Part shown: one piece after another, positions 25,055-30,659 of the stretch
Layout: the number at the start of each line of letters is the position of its first letter
Numbering within the stretch: the first letter of the stretch is position 1
From: an uncultured Porphyromonadaceae bacterium
GTDB lineage: Bacteria; Bacteroidota; Bacteroidia; Bacteroidales; Muribaculaceae
NCBI GenBank assembly: GCA_900550645.1
Contig: URTA01000032.1
Span: 1 to 30,659 of the forward strand
Direction of reading: 5' to 3'
DNA: 30,659 nucleotides
Position numbers and translations under genes: made by a program
The notes under the pieces: model-generated
What the model was told of the DNA's origin: nothing
The model's database searches: none
Seen by the model: only the letters and a program-made list of their open reading frames with translations

Positions 25055-25932
25055 TGCAGCCGCACCACGCGCACGCCGGGACAGTCGCGTTTGCGGTATT
25101 TCAGGTAATCGTAGAGCGTTGACTTGTCAAAAGTCACCTTCCCCTCACTCGACGAGGCGTGGACTATGTAGACACGGCCGTCCTCGATGCGCAGCAGGGC
25201 GACGTGGTCGGAGTCGAGTCCGTCACGCGTCGAGAGGAAACTGACCATGTCGCCGTCACGCAACAGTGCTACCACGCCCTTGTTCTTGGTCATCTCCTTG
25301 GTGATGTACGGCAGCCGCATCGAGCGCAGTCCCATCTCGATGTCGCGGCGGAGGTTGTAGACGCTGTCGTCGGCAAGCGCAGGATACAAACCGCGGTTAT
25401 GGGTCATGAAATAAAGGCTCTTGGTCAGAGCGCGTGCATCAGGCAACGCGGGGGTCACATCCGTGACATTGCCCCGGTAGACATTGTCGTTTATCCACTC
25501 GGTGGTGTAATGCAGCCGCGTGTCATACCCTCCGGCGATGCCGTGGCGGTAGCGCAGGGACTCAATGTTGCGGGCAAACTCGCGCCACGACCTGCCGCCG
25601 CTGCGCACTGTCAGGGCAAGCGCGTAACAGTTCTCGACAAATGTCACGCAGTCCAGCCCGTCAACGTCTATCACCACTTTTTCCTCGTCGTCCTCGAGAG
25701 AGCCAGCCACATACGGACGATCCTCCAGCAGACGCGCCGCTGCAAGCACAAGGCTGCCGACCGGCTCGTCGCGGTGAGACATCAGCGCATCGAGCATCTC
25801 CCCCACCTCGACCGTATCGCGGTCGCAGTGGAAGCGGTATTTGCCGGCAGTCTGCGCCGCAACGCCAATGCAGACGGCGGCACAGACGACCGTAAAGATA
25901 GAGCAAAGGATGCGAGACAACGGATTGCTCAT
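25051..25932 (-). CDS. DUF1460 (NlpC/P60-type) N-acetylmuramoyl-L-alanine amidase
   Basis: A 293-residue protein with an N-terminal hydrophobic export signal (MSNPLSRILCSIFTVVCAAV). The catalytic Cys95 lies in DGLDCVTFVEN and the histidine candidates are His243 (SDHVALLRIEDG) and His258 (VYIVHASSSEG), the arrangement of DUF1460. Characterised DUF1460 enzymes are highly specific NlpC/P60 amidases acting on muropeptides, so a role in peptidoglycan recycling in the periplasm is expected. ATG 25932 is preferred; a GTG at 25941 would overlap the yitT stop. The stop overlaps the next gene by four bases. Confidence 0.9.
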   Translation of the reverse strand: MSNPLSRILCSIFTVVCAAVCIGVAAQTAGKYRFHCDRDTVEVGEMLDALMSHRDEPVGSLVLAAARLLEDRPYVAGSLEDDEEKVVIDVDGLDCVTFVENCYALALTVRSGGRSWREFARNIESLRYRHGIAGGYDTRLHYTTEWINDNVYRGNVTDVTPALPDARALTKSLYFMTHNRGLYPALADDSVYNLRRDIEMGLRSMRLPYITKEMTKNKGVVALLRDGDMVSFLSTRDGLDSDHVALLRIEDGRVYIVHASSSEGKVTFDKSTLYDYLKYRKRDCPGVRVVRLQ

Positions 25933-25937
25933 GCCCC

Positions 25938-26945
25938 TCACTTGTCCTTAGCCGGTTCTACAGCTGAGGCCTCGGCAGATGCTTCGTGCAACGGCACTGT
26001 CTCGTCCTTTGAGGGGTGCTTCTTCATCTTGACGCGCATGGTGTCGAAGCCCTGGCCGTATACGCCGTTGACGTTGCACTGCGTGATGAACGAATGGTCG
26101 TCGATGCTCTTGACGATACGGAATACCGTGACCGACTCAATCTTGCGGCACCACACCATCAGCACCTTGACCTCCTTCTTGGTATACCACCCCATGCCGT
26201 CCATGACAGTCACGCCACGGTGCGCCTCGCGGTTGATGCGGTCTGCTATCTCCTTCCACTTGGTCGAGAAAATGATGAACTGCGTGGCCTGACGGTTGGT
26301 ATTGATAATCATGTCGGTCACGAAGGCGATGATGTATGTCACGGCAAGGCCGTAAATGATGAGCGGTATGCGGTATTCCATGCGCTCGGCAAGCGTGTGA
26401 CCGTAAGGCAGGAATATCGAACAGGCGACAATGGTCATGTCGGTGAACATCATCGTGCGCCCGATGCTGACATTGCTGACCTTGCTGACCATGGCAGCGA
26501 CGATGTCCGTGCCGCCCGACGAGCCGTTATGTATAAATATAAGTCCTATGCCAAGACCGCAGAGTATCGCGCCCAAAATCGCGCTCATGGTAGGATCTTG
26601 CATTATGGGATGCGTCAGCAGCTTGGCGGAAATGGCCTCGGCGATACCGATGAACAGGGAGGCGAATGTCGCGCCGAAGATAGTGCGCAGCACGAATGTC
26701 CGCCCAACTATCCGGAACGCAAATCCGAGCAGCAGCAAGTTGGCGGCATACTGCGTGACAGCCACAGGTATCAGGCCGCCGGTAGCCAGCTTGACGAGGC
26801 CGCCGAGACCGGCAAGGCCGCCGATGACAATCTCGTGCGGGAGGATGAAGAATGTGAAGCCGACGGCATACAACGCCAGTCCGAAGAGGATGACGATGTA
26901 GTCCTTGGCACTGTTCATCATGCTGTTGTACTTGATCTTTGCCAT
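25938..26945 (-). CDS. YitT family membrane protein (DUF161 plus DUF2179)
   Basis: A 335-residue inner-membrane protein. Residues 12 to about 210 contain five or six hydrophobic helices with the family segment FIHNGSSGGTDIVAAMVSK. A cytoplasmic DUF2179 domain follows (about 220-305; RINREAHRGVTVMDGMGWYT, VNGVYGQGFD), then a charged tail. Transport or export roles are suspected in this family but none is established here. The ATG at 26945 (MAKIKYNSMMN) is preferred; ten more codons upstream are open but fall in the predicted leader hairpin. It heads the set with DUF1460 and GT2-like genes. Confidence 0.92.
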   Translation of the reverse strand: MAKIKYNSMMNSAKDYIVILFGLALYAVGFTFFILPHEIVIGGLAGLGGLVKLATGGLIPVAVTQYAANLLLLGFAFRIVGRTFVLRTIFGATFASLFIGIAEAISAKLLTHPIMQDPTMSAILGAILCGLGIGLIFIHNGSSGGTDIVAAMVSKVSNVSIGRTMMFTDMTIVACSIFLPYGHTLAERMEYRIPLIIYGLAVTYIIAFVTDMIINTNRQATQFIIFSTKWKEIADRINREAHRGVTVMDGMGWYTKKEVKVLMVWCRKIESVTVFRIVKSIDDHSFITQCNVNGVYGQGFDTMRVKMKKHPSKDETVPLHEASAEASAVEPAKDK

Positions 26946-26965
26946 ATAAATTAGCGTGTTAGGTC

Positions 26966-27003
26966 GCGGCATCACCGCGAGGTGATTTTATGCCGCAAAA
27001 GTA
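26966..27003 (-). promoter_or_regulatory. Promoter -7 element and leader hairpin of the yitT-like gene
   Basis: TACTTTTG (27003-26996) fits TAnnTTTG; a clear -33 element was not found. Overlapping the expected start is an inverted repeat, ATCACC (26971-26976) with GGTGAT (26981-26986), extended by GCGGC (26966-26970) with GCCGC (26992-26996). The hairpin would sit at the 5' end of the transcript. Confidence 0.45.
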
Positions 27004-27078
27004 CATAAAAATCGTGACATTACAGCGTCCCCGCCGCCAAGAATTTTCATCGCGCAGCCGCGCCGCTGTCAGCTGTAG

Positions 27079-27099
27079 AGTCCAACAGCAAACGCAAAG
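27079..27099 (+). repeat. Left terminal inverted repeat of the IS30 element
   Basis: AGTCCA-N5-AAACGCA-AAG at 27079-27099. Its reverse-complement partner lies at 28300-28320. Of 21 aligned bases 15 match, with the mismatches concentrated in the five-base centre. It abuts the transposase stop codon at 27100-27102. Confidence 0.65.
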
Positions 27100-28116
27100 T
27101 TAGTCAAAGTTGGCGAAGAAGCGTCTTTTCGGGGTGTCGAAATCGATTTTTTCGCGAGGCCTCATGTTTAGTTTCTTCTGAATGTTGTGGATTCTCCGGT
27201 CGGAGAAGTCGTTGAAGTTCGCCTTTTTGGGGATGTGCCTTCGGATCAGCTTGTTTGCGTTCTCTATTGCGCCTTTCTGCCAAGATGAGTACGAGTCGGT
27301 GAAGTAGACGGTTATCTTGTCGCCGTTCTTAGGGCTCAGCCCCTCGGTTATGTCGAGGTGCGCGGCGAACTCGCAGCCGTTGTCAGTGGTGATAGTCTTG
27401 ACGGTGTCCCTGTACGGGAACAGCAGCCTGACGACGGCCTGCGCTGTCGGCTCGGCCTTGCGCCCATGCGGCAGCCTCTCCATGATGATGAAGTTGGTCG
27501 AGCGCTCGGTCAGCGTCAGGATTGCGCGCCCGTAAGAATCGACGATGGTGTCCATCTCCCAGTCTCCGAAGCGCGTGCCGTCGGCCTCTGCGGGGCGGTC
27601 GTGTATGCTCGTGCGGTTGGCGATGTTGGTGGCTTTCGTCACGCGCTCCGCTTTCCTTGCGCGGCGCGTGTACTTGAGCTTGTGCGGCAGGTGCTGAGCC
27701 TGCTTCCCGGACTTGTCATCGTGTACATGGTTGTAGATCGTCTGCTTGCAGATGCGTATGCCTTCCTTGCGCAGCACGCCTGCTATCTGTCCGGGAGACA
27801 AGTCGTCGACGACGAGCATCTGCTCGACACGCCACCACAGCTCTGGCGGCTTGCGGTGGTTGCCCTTAAGCCCGTGCTTGCGGGTCTTGCTCTTGTCGTC
27901 GGCGGTTTTCCATACGTACTCGCCCTGCGAGTTGCTGTTGCGCTTGATCTCGCGGCTCACGGAGCTCTGGCTGAAGCCGATTTCACGCGCTATGCGGCTT
28001 TCGCTCCAGCCCCTTTTGAGCCCGAGGTATATCGCGAACCTGTGTTCTGATTTCAGATGACCCTTGATTTTGCGGTGCAAAGTTAGCTTATTCCGGGGAG
28101 ACCTAGGCCTCCCTTT
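27100..28116 (-). CDS. IS30 family transposase
   Basis: An apparently intact transposase. An N-terminal helix-turn-helix (SESRIAREIGFSQSSVSREI) is followed by the IS30 linker region and a DDE catalytic domain: first Asp in GDWEMDTIVD, second in TITTDNGCEF, and Glu in SSWQKGAIENANKLI. The end of the protein lies in the left terminal repeat zone. The start is unclear because no ATG lies upstream of the conserved region: GTG at 28116 gives 338 residues, and the frame is open to a TTG at 28227 (375 residues). Intact catalytic residues suggest possible activity. Confidence 0.88.
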   Translation of the reverse strand, partial: KGRPRSPRNKLTLHRKIKGHLKSEHRFAIYLGLKRGWSESRIAREIGFSQSSVSREIKRNSNSQGEYVWKTADDKSKTRKHGLKGNHRKPPELWWRVEQMLVVDDLSPGQIAGVLRKEGIRICKQTIYNHVHDDKSGKQAQHLPHKLKYTRRARKAERVTKATNIANRTSIHDRPAEADGTRFGDWEMDTIVDSYGRAILTLTERSTNFIIMERLPHGRKAEPTAQAVVRLLFPYRDTVKTITTDNGCEFAAHLDITEGLSPKNGDKITVYFTDSYSSWQKGAIENANKLIRRHIPKKANFNDFSDRRIHNIQKKLNMRPREKIDFDTPKRRFFANFD

Positions 28117-28299
28117 CACGTGGCGCTGCTGAACTCTGCCGCTAAGTCTCTTGCCGGCGATTGGCTTCAGTCCGCCGTGGAGGGGCTGCGGCTTTGTGAA
28201 GCCCCATCCCCGCCGGACCGAACCCAATCCAAAACGCCGAAAAAAAGGTGTCGGGCTGCTGGCTCAAGCCATTGTGAGACCGCTCTTTTGACCCTAAAT

Positions 28300-28320
28300 C
28301 TATGCGTTTCTATCTGGACT
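28300..28320 (-). repeat. Right terminal inverted repeat of the IS30 element
   Basis: Read on the minus strand this is AGTCCA-N5-AAACGCA-TAG, matching the left repeat at 27079-27099. Inside both repeats a further loose match continues (TTAG and TCAAA blocks), which supports these as the true ends. Confidence 0.65.
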
Positions 28321-28742
28321 TTTCATCGGCAAACAGCCCACAATACGTGATTACACCCCATAAATCGACATTCCAGCGACACAAACAGCGGTTAATTTCA
28401 CCCTCTCAAACGTCATTAATGCAAGTCAATACCACCGCATGCAATCAAACATTATTAACCTCGCAAAAGCTATCAGCTCATGTACTTTTCACAGAGCAGG
28501 TTTTGAAAATCGCATCGCAATCACATATTCCACCCACAACAGGTACTCGGCATTTTGAAAGGCGGATATTGCGCTGCCCAAACAGGGACAGCACAATAAT
28601 TCAGACGGATGCTCCGTAGCGGCAACGGAATGTTGATTTTGCAGGGGTGAAGGGTCATATCCGCCGAAAAATGGTTAACTTCGCAGTCGGAAACGGCACG
28701 AGTGCCGCTGCTCGGAATATTCATAAATAACTCTATATAAAT
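28321..28742. other. Long leader/intergenic region before fumarase, no gene recognised
   Basis: About 420 bases between the IS end and the fumarase start. The first 240 bases are AT-richer than the neighbouring genes and show no coding signature on either strand. Near the end, TAACTTCG (28675-28682) is a one-mismatch version of the -7 element and could be the rightward fumarase promoter, although a good -33 element was not found. Confidence 0.5.
28694..28707 (+). promoter_or_regulatory. Leader hairpin upstream of fumarase
   Basis: CGGCAC (28694-28699) and GTGCCG (28702-28707) are perfect inverted repeats separated by two bases, 35 bases before the ATG. If transcription starts after the TAACTTCG at 28675-28682, this stem would be near the 5' end of the fumarase mRNA and could stabilise it. 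Confidence 0.4.
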
Positions 28743-30380
28743 ATGGCAACAAAACCATTCCACTATCAGGAGCCGTTTCCCCTCGGCCCTGACACGACAA
28801 AATACCGCCTTCTCACCAAGGAGTATGTAAAGGTAGAGAACTGGAACGGACACGAGATGCTGGTCATCGACCCGGAAGCACTCACCGTCCTCTCCAACGC
28901 AGCAACTACCGCTTGCTCGTTCCAACTCCGCCGTGAGCACAACGAGAAGGTGGCAAAAATACTCCACGACCCGGAAGCGTCTGAAAACGACAAGTTTGTG
29001 GCTCTCACCATGCTGCGCAACGCCGAAGTGGCTGCCAAGGGCGTTCTCCCCTTCTGCCAGGACACCGGCACATCTATCTGCGCCGCATACAAGGGACAGC
29101 AGGTGTGGACCGGCTGTGACGACGAGGAGAAGATTTCGCTCGGCGTATACAAGACTTATACCGAGAACAACCTGCGCTATTCGCAGAACGCGCCGCTGAC
29201 CATGTATGAGGAGGTCAACACGGGCTGCAACCTGCCGGCACAGATTGACATACACGCCACTGAGGGCGACGAGTACAAGTTCCTCTTCGTGGCAAAGGGC
29301 GGCGGCTCTGCCAACAAGACTTACCTCTACCAGGAGACCAAGGCTATCCTCAACCCGAAAACGCTCGTGCCGTTCCTCATCGAGAAGATGAAGACGCTAG
29401 GCACTGCTGCCTGTCCTCCCTACCACATCGCTTTCGTCATCGGCGGCACTTCGGCAGAGGCAAACCTCGCTGCTGTCAAGAAGGCATCAGTCAAGTATTA
29501 TGACGCGCTGCCGACAACGGGCAACGAGTACGGCCGCGCATTCCGCGACGTGGAGCTGGAGAAGCAGCTGCTCGAGGCTGCGCACAACCTGGGGCTGGGC
29601 GCACAGTTCGGCGGCAAGTATTTTGCTCATGACGTGCGCGTTATCCGCATGCCGCGCCACGGCGCATCCTGCCCCGTAGGCATGGGCGTAAGCTGCTCGG
29701 CAGACCGCAACATCAAGGCGAAAATCAACCGCGATGGTCTCTGGATCGAGGAACTCGACGAGTTCCCCGCACAGCTCATCCCCGAGGAGATGCGCAACGC
29801 CGGCGAGGGAGAAGTGGTCAAAATAGACCTGAACCGCCCGATGGCTGAAGTGCTTGCAGAACTCGACAAATACCCCGTATCGACCCGCCTGTCGCTGCGC
29901 GGCACTATCATCGTGGGACGCGACATCGCTCACGCGAAAATCAAGGAACGCCTCGACAACGGCGAGCCGATGCCCGAATACCTGAAGCAGCACCCCATCT
30001 ACTATGCCGGCCCGGCAAAGAAACCGGAAGGGATGCCCTCCGGCTCATTCGGCCCGACGACCGCAGGACGCATGGACCCGTATGTTGACCAGTTCCAGGC
30101 AGCCGGCGGCAGCATGATAATGATAGCCAAGGGCAACCGCAGCCAGCAGGTGACTGACGCTTGCAAGAAGCACGGCGGCTTCTACCTCGGCTCTATCGGC
30201 GGCCCGGCTGCTATACTTGCGCAGAACTCTATCAAGAAGGTGGAACTGCTCGAATATCCGGAACTCGGCATGGAGGCTATCTGGAAAATCGAAGTCGAGG
30301 ACTTCCCCGCCTTCATCCTCGTTGACAACAAGGGCAACGACTTCTTCAAACAGATCAAACCGCGCTGCCCGCTGGCATAA
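28743..30380 (+). CDS. fumA: Class I fumarate hydratase ([4Fe-4S], FumA/B type)
   Basis: A 545-residue oxygen-sensitive fumarase that interconverts fumarate and malate. The three [4Fe-4S] ligands fall at the same positions as in E. coli FumA: Cys105 (LPFCQDTGTS), Cys224 (TAACPPYHIAFVIGG) and Cys318 (GMGVSCSADRN). The C-terminal beta domain with AGRMDPYVDQFQAAGGSMIM is also typical. The start ATG at 28743 has an AT-rich leader (CTCTATATAAAT). In Bacteroidales the enzyme feeds fumarate respiration, which fits the nearby complex I genes, but it reads in the opposite direction to them and has its own terminator. Confidence 0.97.
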   Translation: MATKPFHYQEPFPLGPDTTKYRLLTKEYVKVENWNGHEMLVIDPEALTVLSNAATTACSFQLRREHNEKVAKILHDPEASENDKFVALTMLRNAEVAAKGVLPFCQDTGTSICAAYKGQQVWTGCDDEEKISLGVYKTYTENNLRYSQNAPLTMYEEVNTGCNLPAQIDIHATEGDEYKFLFVAKGGGSANKTYLYQETKAILNPKTLVPFLIEKMKTLGTAACPPYHIAFVIGGTSAEANLAAVKKASVKYYDALPTTGNEYGRAFRDVELEKQLLEAAHNLGLGAQFGGKYFAHDVRVIRMPRHGASCPVGMGVSCSADRNIKAKINRDGLWIEELDEFPAQLIPEEMRNAGEGEVVKIDLNRPMAEVLAELDKYPVSTRLSLRGTIIVGRDIAHAKIKERLDNGEPMPEYLKQHPIYYAGPAKKPEGMPSGSFGPTTAGRMDPYVDQFQAAGGSMIMIAKGNRSQQVTDACKKHGGFYLGSIGGPAAILAQNSIKKVELLEYPELGMEAIWKIEVEDFPAFILVDNKGNDFFKQIKPRCPLA

Positions 30381-30403
30381 GCGAGCCGCAACACACTGAA
30401 CAG

Positions 30404-30439
30404 CAGGGGTGTGCCTCTCATCATCGAGGCACACCCCTG
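30404..30439 (+). terminator. Stem-loop terminator after fumarase
   Basis: A perfect 14-bp stem: CAGGGGTGTGCCTC (30404-30417) and GAGGCACACCCCTG (30426-30439) with an eight-base loop, 24 bases after the fumarase stop. Only a weak T-containing tract follows (TATCTGTCT), but the stem is very stable. Confidence 0.75.
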
Positions 30440-30456
30440 TATCTGTCTAACGCCGA

Positions 30457-30469
30457 GGCACGACGTGCC
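30457..30469. repeat. Short palindrome
   Basis: GGCACG-A-CGTGCC is a 13-base palindrome with a single central base, 18 bases after the fumarase terminator. It resembles in style the 20-base palindrome further on and may belong to the same class of intergenic repeats. Confidence 0.5.
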
Positions 30470-30488
30470 AATGTTGCGCAGCCAAGGT

Positions 30489-30524
30489 AGGAGGGTGTGT
30501 CAAAATAGGCGCACCCTTCCTTTT
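30489..30524 (+). terminator. Possible second terminator, rightward
   Basis: GGAGGGTG (30490-30497) can pair with CACCCTTCC (30512-30520) with one bulge, and the stem is followed by TTTT. It could back up the fumarase terminator or belong to a degraded repeat. Confidence 0.4.
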
Positions 30525-30540
30525 ATGCGCAGCAGGGTAG

Positions 30541-30560
30541 GGACACGGCATGCCGTGTCC
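30541..30560. repeat. Perfect 20-base palindrome
   Basis: GGACACGGCATGCCGTGTCC at 30541-30560 is its own reverse complement. One half of it (GGACACGGC) occurs again at 30607-30615, directly before the IS3-like end. This looks like a dispersed intergenic repeat of REP type; function unknown. Confidence 0.8.
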
Positions 30561-30615
30561 GAAGGGCAGCAAGTTACAATTGTTTTGATTTACAGCGACT
30601 TGGCGCGGACACGGC

Positions 30616-30659
30616 TGAACTGCACCCCAAAAGTTGGACGAAAAAAGCACAACCAAGGA
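30616..30659 (+). mobile_element. Probable left end of an IS3-family element (runs off right edge)
   Basis: TGAACTGCACCCCAAAAG followed by TTGGAC (30616-30639) resembles the terminal inverted repeat of IS3/IS150-group elements, which commonly read CCCCAAAAGTTGGAC. The last bases, ACCAAGGA, look like a ribosome site just before the first transposase frame, which would begin beyond the window. No coding part is visible, so identification rests on the repeat alone. Confidence 0.6.

Larger units (their letters stand above)
27079..28320 (-). mobile_element. IS30-family insertion sequence, about 1.24 kb
   Basis: The element is bounded by an imperfect inverted repeat and contains one intact IS30-type transposase reading leftward. 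No short target duplication could be recognised outside the repeats, so the exact ends may be off by a few bases. It separates the promoter side of the yitT-like gene from the fumarase gene and does not visibly break a coding sequence. Confidence 0.75.

Noticed and set aside
27077..28086. Ten-base direct repeat GCAAAGTTAG at 27094-27103 and 28077-28086 as target duplication of the IS
   Set aside because: Both copies lie inside the element as defined by the terminal repeats, and within transposase sequence. The shared string contains the reverse of the -7 motif TAACTTTG, common in this phylum, so chance is a good explanation.
28302..28619. Rightward open frame of 105 codons before fumarase
   Set aside because: It begins inside the IS right terminal repeat, lacks a ribosome site, and has no composition or motif typical of a protein here.
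28521..29255. Leftward open frame of 244 codons overlapping the start of fumarase
   Set aside because: It is antisense to the conserved fumarase coding region, and no protein family fits.
1..30659. CRISPR arrays, tRNA or rRNA genes, and defence-system genes
   Set aside because: No regularly spaced repeats, cloverleaf-type sequences or recognisable cas, restriction or toxin genes were seen on either strand.

Overview
The window reads as chromosomal DNA from an anaerobic member of the Bacteroidales; a Muribaculaceae-like gut genome is a plausible but unproven guess. Support comes from promoters of the Bacteroidetes form TTTG-N19-TAnnTTTG, A-rich leaders in place of Shine-Dalgarno sites, a DUF3822 gene coupled to rsmD, a complex I locus without nuoEFG and with fused nuoCD, an AtpB with a long exported N-terminal domain, and a short AtpC.

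Layout. Positions 1-2112 (leftward): DUF3822 gene, rsmD and the 5' part of ribBA, with a promoter near 2160. Positions 2113-3151: a gap with a terminator and stacked palindromes, then a small exported Cys-rich Spy/CpxP-like protein. Positions 3316-20533 (leftward): a tight 18-gene energy block in the order nuoA-B-CD-H, atpD-C-B-E-F-H-A-G, nuoI-J-K-L-M-N. A textbook promoter precedes nuoA (20607-20637) and a terminator follows nuoN (3258-3288). The complete F1Fo ATP synthase set therefore lies exactly between nuoH and nuoI. Positions 20766-23971: a TonB-dependent receptor followed by a lipoprotein. Positions 24050-26945: yitT-like gene, DUF1460 amidase gene and a GT2-like gene, with stop/start overlaps. 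Positions 27079-28320: an IS30-family element with recognisable imperfect terminal repeats. Positions 28743-30380 (rightward): class I fumarate hydratase. Positions 30381-30659: terminator, palindromic repeats and the probable left end of an IS3-family element that leaves the window.

How the genes work together. The NuoEFG-less complex I should pass electrons from a non-NADH donor (or an NADH module encoded elsewhere) to quinone and pump ions. The ATP synthase encoded inside the same predicted transcript would use that gradient. Fumarase supplies fumarate, the terminal acceptor in the Bacteroides-type fumarate respiration. The most notable points are the nested atp-in-nuo arrangement and a NuoM that has leucine where the conserved TM7 lysine of the antiporter-like subunits is expected.
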